A stretch of DNA of 64,000 nt from Prescottella defluvii (GCA_029690005.1 CP121458.1:2108001-2172000); one strand, 5' to 3'. Positions 19,108-27,793 are shown, counted from the stretch's first letter. Numbers and translations: made by a program. The notes: generated from the letters alone by a model not told the origin.

Positions 19108-21506
19108 TCAGGCGGAGCGCGGCTTGGTCATGGCCCGGCTGATCAAGCTCATATCGAAGGTCCGCCGAGCAGGCTTGGTGGCCTCGGTTGCCTTGTCCTG
19201 AACGGGTTTTGCAGACCACACGGTCTCGGGGCGGGACTGCAGCAGCAGGAGGTTCTCGCCGTCCGGGAGGTCGGCGTCGAGTGCCCACTCGATGTCCTGG
19301 GGGCATCCGTAGTGCTTCTCGGCGCGTTTGGCGATCGCGGCGACGGCCTTCAGTTCCTCGTCGTTCAGGCTCCGGCAGGCGCGGCGGTCGGCGTCGACCT
19401 CACGCTCGACGAGGCGGTGCGAGACGGGATCGGGGACCAGCTCGGCGTGCTTGTCGCCGATCGTCTCGGACACCACGGTCAGCATCACCTTGTCGAGCAC
19501 GATGTTGTCCGGGGTGACCTGACCGGAGACCACCATCTCGCCGACACCGTACGACGCGTCGACGGTGATCTTCGAGCGGTCCCCGTTGGTGGGGTCCATC
19601 GTCATCGCGACGCCGGCGACCTTGGCGCTGACCATCTTCTGGACCGCGACGGCCATCGAGAGCCCCTCGTCGGGGATGTTGTTCTTCAGCCGGTAGGTGA
19701 TCGCGCGGCTGGTGTAGAGCGACGCCCAGCAGCGTCGGATGTGCTCGAGCACCTCGTCGATCCCGTTGAGCCACAGGTACGTGTCCTGCTGGCCGGCGAA
19801 GCTGGCGTCGGGCAGGTCCTCCGCGGTCGCGGACGACCGCACAGCCACCGGCACGGGGTGGTCGAACCGGGACTGCAGGCGCTCGTACGCGTCGATCGTC
19901 AGGCGCCGCAGCGGCTCCGGAACCGGACGCGAGGTGATCGCGTCCCGGATCCGGGTGGAGATCTCGTCCACGCGGGTGACGTCCTCGGGATCGAGGCCCG
20001 CGAGCAGCTCACGGATCTCGTCGGCGATGCCGGCCGTTGCGATGAAGTCGTCGTAGAGCACGGTGGTCAGCGCGAAACCGGGCGGCACCGGCATGCCGGC
20101 CGCCGTCAGCGACACCAGGGACGCGCACTTGCCGCCCAACTGATCGTGCTGCGGCGCCTCCGGGCCGTCGAAGAACTGGATGTACCGGGCCTGCGAGATC
20201 TCGGGGGTCTCGTCCGTGTCCGTGGTGCTCTCGCCGGGTGCGTTCCACCGCACCGGCACCGATGTCGGTGCCCGGAACGACAGGTTCTCGCCGAAGGTGA
20301 TCGCGTCGGGATCGACGAGTTCGAGGAACGGCGCCGTCTTCAGCACTTCCTCGACGACGATGCGGGTCTGGAGCTGGCGAGCATGTTGCCCAGGCAGTAG
20401 TGCAGGCCGAAGCCGAAGGCCAGGTGCTCGCGCGCATTGTCCCGGGTGATGTCGAAGGTCTCGGGGTCGGCGAACTGCGACTCGTCCCGGTTGGCGGAGC
20501 CCATCGCCAGGAGGATCTCGGATCCGGCCGGAATCGGGGTCTCACCGATCATCGTGTCCTCGAGTGCCTTTCGGCGCCATGCGACGATCGAGGGGGAGTA
20601 GCGCAGCACCTCCTCGACGGCCTTCGGGATCTTCTTCGGATCCTCGCGCAGCGCTTCCCACTGGTCCCGGTGGGCGAGCAGCAGTCGCAGCGTGTTGGAG
20701 ATCAGTGTCGTGGTCGTCTCGTGCCCGGCGAACAGCAGGCTGTAGCAGACCGACGCGATCTCGTGATCGGTGATCTCCGTGCCCTCCTGCTGCACGCGCA
20801 CGAGGTCGGCGACGAGGTTGTCGCCGCCGTGCTCGTGGGCGTGGGCGACCAGTCGTCGGCACTCCTGCCAGTATTCGACCAGGTTGTGCGCGTGCGGAAT
20901 CTGCTGCTCGTCGCTCAGATTGCCCCACGTCATCGCGGCGCGGGAGTCGGACCAGCGCTTGTACTGGTCGACCTGGCTGGTGTCGGCACCGATCAGCGTC
21001 AGGATCGTCACGGTCGGCACGTCGTAGGCGAGGTCGCGCAGCAGGTCGCCGCGGCGGTCCTCGTGCGCGAGCAGGGCCCGCAGCTGCTGGTCGACGTTCG
21101 CCCGGATGAACGGCTCGAGCGCCTTGTAGCGACGCGGAGTGAACGCCTTCGAGGTCGCCTTGCGGATGCGGGTGTGCTCCGGTGGCCTCCGGGCGGACAG
21201 GCCGGAGTAGGCGGTGAACCCGCCGTCGTTCATGATCTGCTTCGCCTGCGGCCCCCGTTCACGCACCGGTGCCTGCGCGTTCTCGCTGCTGAAGATCTCC
21301 CAGTTGTCGAAGACGGTCTTGATGTCGTCGTAGCGGGTGACCACCCAGCAGCCGATCCGCTCGTCGAACATGACCGGTTCCGTCGAGCGGAGGCGGGCGT
21401 AGGCCGAGAACGGGTCGTTCATGTCGAACGGTTCGTAGCCATGGTGGTCGACGGGGCAACCACCGGTGGAGACGGTGTCGGTCCTCTTCTGCGTCGGCGC
21501 GGACAT
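19108..21506 (-). CDS. Cytochrome P450 fused to a PEP-synthase-type ATP-grasp domain (apparent frameshift inside the P450)
   Basis: Residues 1-419 are a P450 of CYP116-like appearance: FAGHETTTTLISN (I helix), EEVLRYSPSIVAWRRK (ExxR) and haem ligand FGFGLHYCLGN. The frame changes near 20365, then the usual P450 end continues to LSFRAPTSVPVRW. With no stop the frame runs through a roughly 15-residue Thr/Asp/Glu linker into a PPDK_N ATP-grasp domain (about 434-800): GGKCASLVSLTAAGMPVPPG, VRSSATAEDLPDASFAGQQD and LLLLQSRPETVWS. No stop triplet occurs in any sense frame across the junction, and there is no ATG in the linker. ATG 21506 has AGGAG and begins two bases after the HD-gene stop. The ATP-grasp half should phosphorylate the histidine of the 17.2-19.0 kb protein. 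Confidence 0.82.
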
Positions 21507-21508
21507 GT

Positions 21509-22249
21509 TCACTCCTGGACTCGGGGTGTCGGGTGCTCGTCGAGCGCGGTGTCGGGGGTAATCGTTGTTGCGGAGGACAATTCGCGAAGCTGTGGTGACA
21601 CGTCGGTCGACGCGATCGCGGCGAACCCGCGAGCCATCAGTCGGGCCGGTTCGGTGCACAGGTGGGCGTGGGTGCGGGACCCCACCAGCCGGAGCGTCTC
21701 GGACGGCGCGAGCCCGAACCATCGGCCGACGGTGGCCAGCCCGTGCGGGGTGATCCGCCAGAGCTTGTCGGCATCCTTGACGACCGCGTCGCTGGGGCTC
21801 GTGGCCTCGCGGCGGCTGTCGTGACCGTCGATGATCGCGGCGATCTCGTCGATGTCGGCGTCGGGTGTGCCGAGGTCGGCGAGGATCGACCGGGCGATCG
21901 CGGCGCCCTCGATCTCGTGGACGCGGACCAGTTCCGGGTGCCGCGGCTCCGGTGCGATCGCCTCCAGCACCAGTTCCTCCGGCACCGTCGACCAGCCGAC
22001 GTCGTGGAGCAGGATCGCCGGCAGCACGATCTCGGGCCGCGCTCCCGGCACCCGGTCGATCAGGGCGCGGGCGATACCGAACGCGTACAGCGTGTGAGAG
22101 TCGTTGTCCCGCACTCGAAGATGCGGGGCGGCTCTGCGCCAGACGCGGTCGTGTGCCGGGTCCATGCCGATCAGGTGGGGTACATCCGCGGCGTTCGGAA
22201 CGTGACTCCGGACGTCCCGGCCGAGGAGCCCTGTGCTGTTGGTCTCCAT
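21509..22249 (-). CDS. HD-domain protein, copy 2
   Basis: A 246-residue HD-superfamily protein, frame intact: HTLYAFGIARAL, AILLHDVGWSTVPEE (HD pair), HEIEGAAIARSILADLG, IIDGHDSRREA and VKDADKLWRITPHG. It is paralogous to the HD protein at 14.2-14.8 kb but about 30 residues longer. The ATG at 22249 has a near-perfect AGGAGGA ribosome site. It is the first gene of the minus-strand P450/dikinase operon and couples to the P450 start two bases downstream. A metal-dependent phosphohydrolase role is expected for the fold; the substrate is unknown. Confidence 0.86.
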   Translation of the reverse strand: METNSTGLLGRDVRSHVPNAADVPHLIGMDPAHDRVWRRAAPHLRVRDNDSHTLYAFGIARALIDRVPGARPEIVLPAILLHDVGWSTVPEELVLEAIAPEPRHPELVRVHEIEGAAIARSILADLGTPDADIDEIAAIIDGHDSRREATSPSDAVVKDADKLWRITPHGLATVGRWFGLAPSETLRLVGSRTHAHLCTEPARLMARGFAAIASTDVSPQLRELSSATTITPDTALDEHPTPRVQE

Positions 22250-22325
22250 GTCGTCCTCCTTGTGACACGGAACACTCTGACCTCTGGCGGTGGCAGGACC
22301 AAGCGGATCCTTCCGATGAACGGAA

Positions 22326-23122
22326 TCAGCCCAGCCAAAAACTACGTATTGCCTGCTCGACGGGCTGCGGAAGCGCCTTGAACACCTTCTCGAGGCGGGC
22401 ACCGGTGCCCCGCAGTGGTGGCAGGTACCGGGTCATGTCCGTCGAACGGTTGCTCGGGAGCACCACGCCGATCGCGGCGACGACCTCGTCATTCGGCGCG
22501 CGGACCGGAATCGCGACCGAGCACGACCCGAGGGCCATCTCCTCCTGCGTCTTCGCGTAACCCTGTTCGCGGATGGTGTCGAGTTCGCGGGCGAGGCGTG
22601 CCGGTTCGGTGATGGTGAACCGGGAGTGGCGTTCGAGGGAGTTGGCGAGGTACGACTCCCGGAACCAGGGATCCTGGTATGCCAGGAGGACTTCCCGACC
22701 GCGGTCGGATGTAGCGGTAGGCGGCTGCCGACACGCGCGAGTCGGGGGACGCGTCGGCTGCCGTAGATGCGATCGACGTAGATCACCTCGGTGCCGCGGC
22801 GCACCACGAAGTGGACCGTCTCGTGGGTGAGGTCGAACAGGTCCTGGAGCGGAGGGTGGACGATGTCGCGGAGTCGGACGCCGGCGTTCTGGCCGATCTC
22901 CCACAGGCGGATGCCGACCTGATATCGACCGTCCGGTACGCGGAGCAGGGCGCCCCACTGCTCGAGCTCGCCGACCAGCCGGTGAACCGTCGTCAGGGGC
23001 ATGTCGGTCTCGGCGGCGATGTTGCTCAACGCGATCGGGCCGGGATCGTTCTCGAACACTTCCAGGATCGCGAGCACTCGCGACGTCGTGGTCCGGCCGG
23101 CTTCCCTGGGAGTACCTGCCAT
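22326..23122 (-). CDS. IclR-family transcriptional regulator (apparent frameshift)
   Basis: About 265 residues. The N-terminal winged helix is TSRVLAILEVFENDPGPIALSNIAAETDMPLTTVHRLV-like, and the effector domain begins VHPPLQDLFDLTHETVHFVV. LHPTAVG is followed by REVLLAYQDPWF, the usual AxGKxLLA region of IclR proteins, and the frame changes there (about 22690-22710). The C-terminal VAIPVRAPNDEVVAAIGV is typical. It lies upstream of and in line with the HD/P450/dikinase operon, so it is the best candidate local regulator of that cluster. Confidence 0.88.
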
Positions 23123-23234
23123 GTCGAACCGCCTTCCGAGTCTCGAGCCCCTCGCACCCAGATCCTGCTCCACCGGGCCGATCGGCACTACCTCGCGCCG
23201 GAGGAGATGGGCGAACCCGGGTCGGCGGTGGGGC

Positions 23235-23831
23235 TCAGGAGTTGTCGTTGCGGAGCAGCCCGAACTGCGGGACCTGCGGCATCGTCGTGACGACGTGCAC
23301 GGTGGCGTCGGCGGTGAGTGACGTGAGCACCCACGGCACGTCGCTCGGGAACTGCACGAAGTCGCCGGGGCCGAGATTGGTGAGTTCGTTCGCCGGGCCG
23401 ACCCGGACCTTGCCGCTGATGACGTACGCGTGGACGAGGGTTCCTGCGGAGTCGGGTGGCCGAACGAGCGAGTCGACCTCGTCGGTTCCGGCGTGCCGGA
23501 GTCGGGTCAGGCTCGTGCGCACGTAACCGGAGCCGTAGATCTGGTCGAGGATCTTGGTGGACCCGGTGTCCGCCTTGTCGTTCCACGATCCTTCCTCGGC
23601 GCGGACGACGAACACGCGGGTTCCCCACTCGGTGACGAGTCGTCGCAGCGGGACGTCCAATGCCTCGGCGATCGCGTCAATGGTTTCGACTGTGGGATTG
23701 CCGACACCTTGCTCGATCTTCGAGAGGGTCTGCTTCGACAGATTCGCGCGCTTGGCGAGGTCGCCCATGCTCATCTGGCGCTCGTTGCGGAACCGCTGCA
23801 CGTTGCGTGCTATCAGGCCGTTGCTGTCCAC
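23235..23831 (-). CDS. XRE-family regulator with C-terminal cupin domain
   Basis: A 198-residue protein. The N-terminal helix-turn-helix (residues 5-65) reads NVQRFRNERQMSMGDLAKRA, then LSKQTLSKIEQGVGNPTVET. The C-terminal cupin has VDSLVRPPDSAGTLVHAYVISG and LGPGDFVQFPSDVPWVL. This two-domain form is common for repressors of small-molecule catabolism, with the cupin binding the effector. GTG at 23831 is chosen because AGGAGG sits three bases before it; longer reading would cross the divergent promoter region. It is divergent from the IclR gene at 24.0 kb. Confidence 0.9.
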   Translation of the reverse strand: MDSNGLIARNVQRFRNERQMSMGDLAKRANLSKQTLSKIEQGVGNPTVETIDAIAEALDVPLRRLVTEWGTRVFVVRAEEGSWNDKADTGSTKILDQIYGSGYVRTSLTRLRHAGTDEVDSLVRPPDSAGTLVHAYVISGKVRVGPANELTNLGPGDFVQFPSDVPWVLTSLTADATVHVVTTMPQVPQFGLLRNDNS

Positions 23832-24039
23832 GGTCCTCCTCTCGGCGGGTGTGCACGGTGCCGCGCGACTCCTTCCAATGAGCTGAATGCTCCAACCGAT
23901 TAAAGCGGAGCCGGACCGGGTGTCACTTTTAGTATCACTATCGTCAATCTTTGACATGCAAATGCCAGGTGGGCACACTCGGATGCGGCGCCTGGTCGCG
24001 CCGGAGATGTCCGTTTCGCAGAGTGAAGTGGTAGGGGTC
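23832..24039. promoter_or_regulatory. Divergent regulatory region between the XRE-cupin and IclR genes
   Basis: 208 bases that are clearly more AT-rich than the surroundings, with TTGACA at 23951-23956 and short repeated TATCACT/TAGTATCACTAT sequence near 23928-23942. It must hold the promoters of both divergent regulator genes. I cannot assign a -10 box or operator with confidence. Confidence 0.45.
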
Positions 24040-24847
24040 ATGGGTGTGCAGGAGTTGACCGATCTGTCGCAGACGAGCTCGGGGCGGGACGGCCGCGCCG
24101 CCGTCGACAAGGCGATGAGCCTGCTCACCAGCTTCGGCCAGGAAGCGCATTCCGGGGTCGGCGTGAGCGAGCTCGCCCGGCGGTCCGGGCTGAGCAAGTC
24201 GACGGCCTTCCGGATCCTCGCCATGCTCGAAGCGCAACCATGCCGTCGAGCGGGTCGGCAGCGACTACCGGCTCGGCGCCGAACTCCACAACCTAGGCGG
24301 CCGCGTGTACGCGCCGCAGCACTCCGTCGTCCGCGACGTCCTCACCCCGTTCCTGGCCGACCTGTACGAGGCCACTCGCCAGACGGTTCATCTCGCGGTG
24401 CTCCACGGCGCCGACATCCTCTACATCAACAAGCTCTACGGTCACCGCTCCGTCGCGTCGCCGTCCCGGGTCGGCGGACGCGCGCCGGCGCACTGCACCG
24501 CGGTGGGCAAGGCGCTGCTCGCGTACTCCGGTCAGGACGCCGAGGGCCTGATCGGGTCGCAGCTGGCGGCGCGGACGACGCACACGATCACCGACATCGG
24601 TCAGTTGCGGGCCGAGCTGTCCCAGGTGCGCAGGGCCGGTGTGGCCTTCGACCGCGAGGAGACCCGCGACGGGCTCGTGTGTGTCGGGGGTGTCGTGACG
24701 GGCGCCGGATCGCGGCCGATCGCGGCGTTCTCCGTCTCGGGTCAGGCCTCCCGCTACTCGCCTGCGAGTGCGGAACCCGCTCTGCGCCGGGTGTGCCTGG
24801 CCGCGTCGCGGGCGTTGTCCGCGTCGCAGGTCGCCCTCGCGTCGTAG
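24040..24847 (+). CDS. IclR-family transcriptional regulator (apparent frameshift)
   Basis: About 269 residues. The winged helix contains AVDKAMSLLTSFG and VGVSELARRSGLSKSTAFRIL. The frame changes near 24236 (MLEAQ to NHAVERVGSDYRLG). The effector domain follows with YEATRQTVHLAVLHGADILYI and HCTAVGKALLAYS. The ATG at 24040 is preferred; another ATG at 24007 would add eleven residues. It is encoded 66 bases upstream of the MhpB-like dioxygenase on the same strand, so it probably controls that gene in response to an aromatic acid. Confidence 0.88.
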
Positions 24848-24913
24848 GTGGCGACACCACAACGTCCGGGAAGAACCTGTCCCGGAAACTGATTCAGGCC
24901 GAAGGAGCCGTTC

Positions 24914-25846
24914 ATGCCAGTCGCGTTGGTTGCGCTGTCCCACTCACCGCTGATCGGGCTCAACGATCCCGCTCAGCAGGTGCTCGACGAGGTCGATCAC
25001 GCCGTTGCCGGGGCGCGGAAGTTCATCGAGGAGTTCGATCCCGAGGTCGTCGTGCTGTTCGCGCCCGACCACTACAACGGCTTCTTCTACGAGAAGATGC
25101 CCCCGTTCGCGATCGCCACGGGCGCAATCGCGGTGGGCGACTTCGGGTCTGCAGAGGGCGAGATCCTCGTCGACGCCGATCTGGCCAACCGGATCGCCGA
25201 AGGTGTGCTCGAGCGTGACATCGACCTGACGATCTCGGCACGCATGGTGGTCGACCACGGCTTCGTGCAGCCCCTCGAGATGCTGTTCGGCGGCATCCAG
25301 TCGGTCCCGGTCGTGCCGGTGTTCGTCAACGGTGTCGCCGCGCCCCTCGGACCGGTGCGCCGCATCCGCCAGTTCGGCAAGGCACTCGGCGAGGCGGCCG
25401 CGCTGCTCGACAAGCGGGTGCTGTTCCTGGCGTCCGGTGGCCTGTCGCACGACCCGCCGGTGCCGATCCTCGCGGGCGCGCCGCCGCGCGTCGCGGAGGC
25501 CCTGATCCTCGGCAACCCGCCCACCCCCGAGCAGCGTGCTCGCGGCGAGCAGCGCGTCGTGCAGTCCGGAATCGACCTGGCGGCCGGCACGTCCACCCGC
25601 AAGCCGCTGAATCCCGAGTGGGACAACGACGTTCTCGACATCGTCGCGTCCGGTGACCTCGAGCAGTTCGACGGTTGGTCCAACGAGTTCTTCGAGGAGC
25701 ACGGCGGCGGGTCGTCGCACGAGGTGCGCACGTGGATCGCGGCGTACGCGGCGCTCGCGGCATCCGGCTCGTACGAGCTGCAGTCGCGGTACTACCGGCC
25801 CATCCCCGAGTGGGTCGCAGGCTTCGCGGTGACGACGGCGAAGTAA
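24914..25846 (+). CDS. MhpB-like class III extradiol dioxygenase (2,3-dihydroxyphenylpropionate type)
   Basis: A 310-residue LigB-family extradiol dioxygenase close to E. coli MhpB in length and motifs: VALSHSPLIGL (early histidine), VLFAPDHYNGFFYEKMPPF and VDHGFVQPLEMLF. FLASGGLSHDPPVP near residue 175 is also characteristic, and the protein ends YRPIPEWVAGFAVT. MhpB uses Fe(II) to cleave 3-(2,3-dihydroxyphenyl)propanoate by the meta route. ATG 24914 follows GGAG. It is the only ring-cleavage enzyme in the window and could serve the dioxygenase cluster at 35-41 kb; substrate assignment is by family only. Confidence 0.87.
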   Translation: MPVALVALSHSPLIGLNDPAQQVLDEVDHAVAGARKFIEEFDPEVVVLFAPDHYNGFFYEKMPPFAIATGAIAVGDFGSAEGEILVDADLANRIAEGVLERDIDLTISARMVVDHGFVQPLEMLFGGIQSVPVVPVFVNGVAAPLGPVRRIRQFGKALGEAAALLDKRVLFLASGGLSHDPPVPILAGAPPRVAEALILGNPPTPEQRARGEQRVVQSGIDLAAGTSTRKPLNPEWDNDVLDIVASGDLEQFDGWSNEFFEEHGGGSSHEVRTWIAAYAALAASGSYELQSRYYRPIPEWVAGFAVTTAK

Positions 25847-25860
25847 CCGGATTCAAGGCG

Positions 25861-25897
25861 GCGAGGCCGGGTTCCCTTCGGGGGAGCCCGGCCTCGC
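25861..25897 (+). terminator. Terminator after the extradiol dioxygenase gene
   Basis: GC-rich 16-bp stem containing one G-T pair, closed by a UUCG tetraloop at 25877-25880, fourteen bases after the dioxygenase stop. A strong hairpin with only a short T-rich tail. Confidence 0.75.
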
Positions 25898-25971
25898 GGT
25901 GTTCCCGGGGTGCTCGACAACGGCGTGGCGGAGTGTTAGCCATGAGGGGGACTTCCAGGGGAGGGGGCGTC

Positions 25972-26889
25972 ATGGTGACTTCGCGGCACCGGGCAGGGGC
26001 CGGAGAACCGGTACTGCTGCTGCACGGCTTCACGCTCTCGCATCACGTGTGGCATCGCGTGGTCGACGATCTGGCGTCGGACTACGATGTCCTGGCGCTG
26101 ACGATGCCCGGGCACTGGGGCGGACCGCGGCTGCGGTGGCGCGACCTGGGGATCGCCGGGATGGCCGACGGCATCGAACGGGAACTCGATGCGATCGGTT
26201 GGGACACATGTCATGTGGTCGGCAACTCGCTGGGCGGCCAGGTCGCGTTCGAGCTGGCGCGTCGGGGCCGGGCCCGCTCGATCGCGGGGATCAACCCGGG
26301 AGGTGGGTGGAAGCGATTCTCCCGCACAGAATTCCGCGTCGGCTTCGGGTTCGTGGCGCAGTTCCCGCTGATGGCGCTCGCTCGGGTGCTCGGTGACCGT
26401 GCCGCGTCGAGCCGGTTCTTCCAGCGCCCCGTCATCGCGAACTGTAGCCACGACGTCTCGGCCATCGATCCCGACGACGCCACGAACGTCATCCGGGCGG
26501 TGTCGCACTGCACCGTGTATCTGCCGATCCTGCTCGCTTTCCTGCGTGACGGCCCGCTGACCGGACTCGACCGGGTCACCGCGCCGACCTCGCTGATCCT
26601 GGCGGAATTCGACACGTTCCTGGCCCGGGACACGTGCATTCAGCGTTTCCTCGACGAACTGCCCGGGCCGGTCGTGGAGATCCCGCTACGCGGGGTCGGG
26701 CACATTCCTCCGCTCGAGGACCCGGACGCGGTGGCAGGTGCGCTGCGTGCGCACCTGGCGAGGGTTGCGGAAATCGCTCTGACGATGTCGGAAGGCGGGG
26801 ACTGTGATGGGCTCGGAGTCGGTTCCGGCGAGGATGCCACGACGGATGGTGTCGTCCGAGGTTCGGGAGATCCTGAACTACTTCGGTAA
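25972..26889 (+). CDS. Alpha/beta hydrolase
   Basis: About 305 residues, alpha/beta hydrolase fold: LLLHGFTLSHHVWH, LALTMPGHWGGPRLRW, nucleophile elbow VVGNSLGGQVAFEL, acid region LILAEFDTFLA and the histidine in GVGHIPPLEDP. ATG 25972 has GGGAGGGGG nearby; an in-frame ATG ten codons earlier is possible. The last 35 residues (after LTMSEGG) are Gly/Asp-rich and overlap the next small gene, so the natural end may be near 26806. Substrate unknown. It could be part of the neighbouring aromatic pathway, but the terminator upstream argues against co-transcription. Confidence 0.8.
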   Translation: MVTSRHRAGAGEPVLLLHGFTLSHHVWHRVVDDLASDYDVLALTMPGHWGGPRLRWRDLGIAGMADGIERELDAIGWDTCHVVGNSLGGQVAFELARRGRARSIAGINPGGGWKRFSRTEFRVGFGFVAQFPLMALARVLGDRAASSRFFQRPVIANCSHDVSAIDPDDATNVIRAVSHCTVYLPILLAFLRDGPLTGLDRVTAPTSLILAEFDTFLARDTCIQRFLDELPGPVVEIPLRGVGHIPPLEDPDAVAGALRAHLARVAEIALTMSEGGDCDGLGVGSGEDATTDGVVRGSGDPELLR

Positions 26890-27102
26890 ATGCCCGCTGT
26901 GCGGGTATCCGCGCGGGCGTCGACGATCTCGGTGATGTTCGACGACGGCGGCCGCGACTCGCTGGTCGTAGGTACGTGCGGTCGCCCGTGTGGGTGGAAC
27001 GGGCCGGTCCAGGTGACACTGATGACGTCTGCGGACCAGGGGCGGTCCTGGCCCGCAGTCGAGACGGTTCGCGATGAGGGAACACCGGCTTCGGGCAACT
27101 GA
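26807..27102 (+). CDS. Small zinc-ribbon-like protein (apparent frameshift)
   Basis: About 98 residues. The N-terminus is basic (MGSESVPARMPRRMVSS), followed by EILNYFGKCPLCGYP and, after a frame change near 26910, TCGRPCGWNGPVQV. The two CxxC/CxxxC pairs suggest one zinc site. No enzyme motif is visible. It overlaps the end of the hydrolase gene. Similar short CPLCGYP proteins occur in rhodococci as hypothetical proteins (from memory). Function unknown. Confidence 0.6.
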
Positions 27103-27148
27103 CTCTCGAAAGGGTTCCGTGAACGTGTGTTTCACTGGCCCCGTGGGG

Positions 27149-27793
27149 ATGGGGAAGTTTTCTGTCGTGGGAACCGAAGCGAGCCGCCGCATGCGCCGCT
27201 TCTTGCGGGCAGTCGTGGTGGGCGTGAGTGGACTGATGGTCGCCGGGTCCGTCGTCGTGGCGACTCCCGGTACCGCGTGCGCGTGCTCGTGTGCCGGCAG
27301 CGCGACACCGGAAGAGGCTGTCTCCGTCGCGTCCGGGGTCTTCGTCGCTCGCGCGACCGAGAAGGTCTCCGACGGGTTCGCCGACATCTACGAGTTCGAG
27401 GTGTCGGGCGTGTTCAAGGGTGACGTCGGTGCCACGACGACGGTGGGGACGCTCGCGGATGGAAACGGGTGCGGGACACGCTACGGGGTCGGCAAGGAGT
27501 ACTTGCTCTTCGTGTCCAAGCCCTACGAGGTCGATGCCGCCTGGGAAGGCTATTCCTGCGGTCCCTACACCGGATCGCCGTTCGACATCCGAGCCGTGAC
27601 GGAGCAGGTGTACGGCGCGCCACATCCGCCCGCAGAATCCGCGCCCGTAGCCACGATCGGCACGGCAACCCAGGGGACTGTCGTTCGTGTGACGCCGATC
27701 TGGGGTCTCGCTGCGGTCGTACTGGTCGGAGCGATGACGTGGGTCGGTGTTCACCTTCGCCGCCGGAGGTCGCGGGGTGCTCGCGGGCGCTGA
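27149..27793 (+). CDS. Secreted membrane-anchored protein with TIMP/netrin-like Cys-rich N-terminus
   Basis: About 214 residues. A basic N-terminus and hydrophobic stretch (FLRAVVVGVSGLMVAGSVVVA) form a signal peptide. Cleavage would expose CACSCAGSATPEEAVSVASGVFVARA, closely resembling the CxC start of TIMP/netrin-like OB folds. Further cysteines (NGCGTRYG, YSCGPYTG) could pair with it. The C-terminus has a membrane segment (WGLAAVVLVGAMTWVGVHL) and a basic tail. The start is uncertain: ATG 27191 or a GTG near 27120 are alternatives. Role unknown; bacterial homologues are usually hypothetical cell-surface proteins. Confidence 0.75.
   Translation: MGKFSVVGTEASRRMRRFLRAVVVGVSGLMVAGSVVVATPGTACACSCAGSATPEEAVSVASGVFVARATEKVSDGFADIYEFEVSGVFKGDVGATTTVGTLADGNGCGTRYGVGKEYLLFVSKPYEVDAAWEGYSCGPYTGSPFDIRAVTEQVYGAPHPPAESAPVATIGTATQGTVVRVTPIWGLAAVVLVGAMTWVGVHLRRRRSRGARGR

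Noticed and set aside
17223-20240. Ordinary phosphoenolpyruvate synthase
   Set aside because: The C-terminal PEP-binding TIM barrel is absent and replaced by a large N-terminal domain of a different kind in the phosphohistidine subunit.
14177-22249. HD-domain pair plus regulators as a phage-defence (CBASS-like) system
   Set aside because: No nucleotidyltransferase, effector or nuclease nearby; the neighbours are clearly metabolic (P450, SDR, ALDH, ferredoxin).
23951-23956. TTGACA as a firm -35 promoter box
   Set aside because: No acceptable -10 box at 16-18 bases downstream; kept only as a remark on the divergent region.
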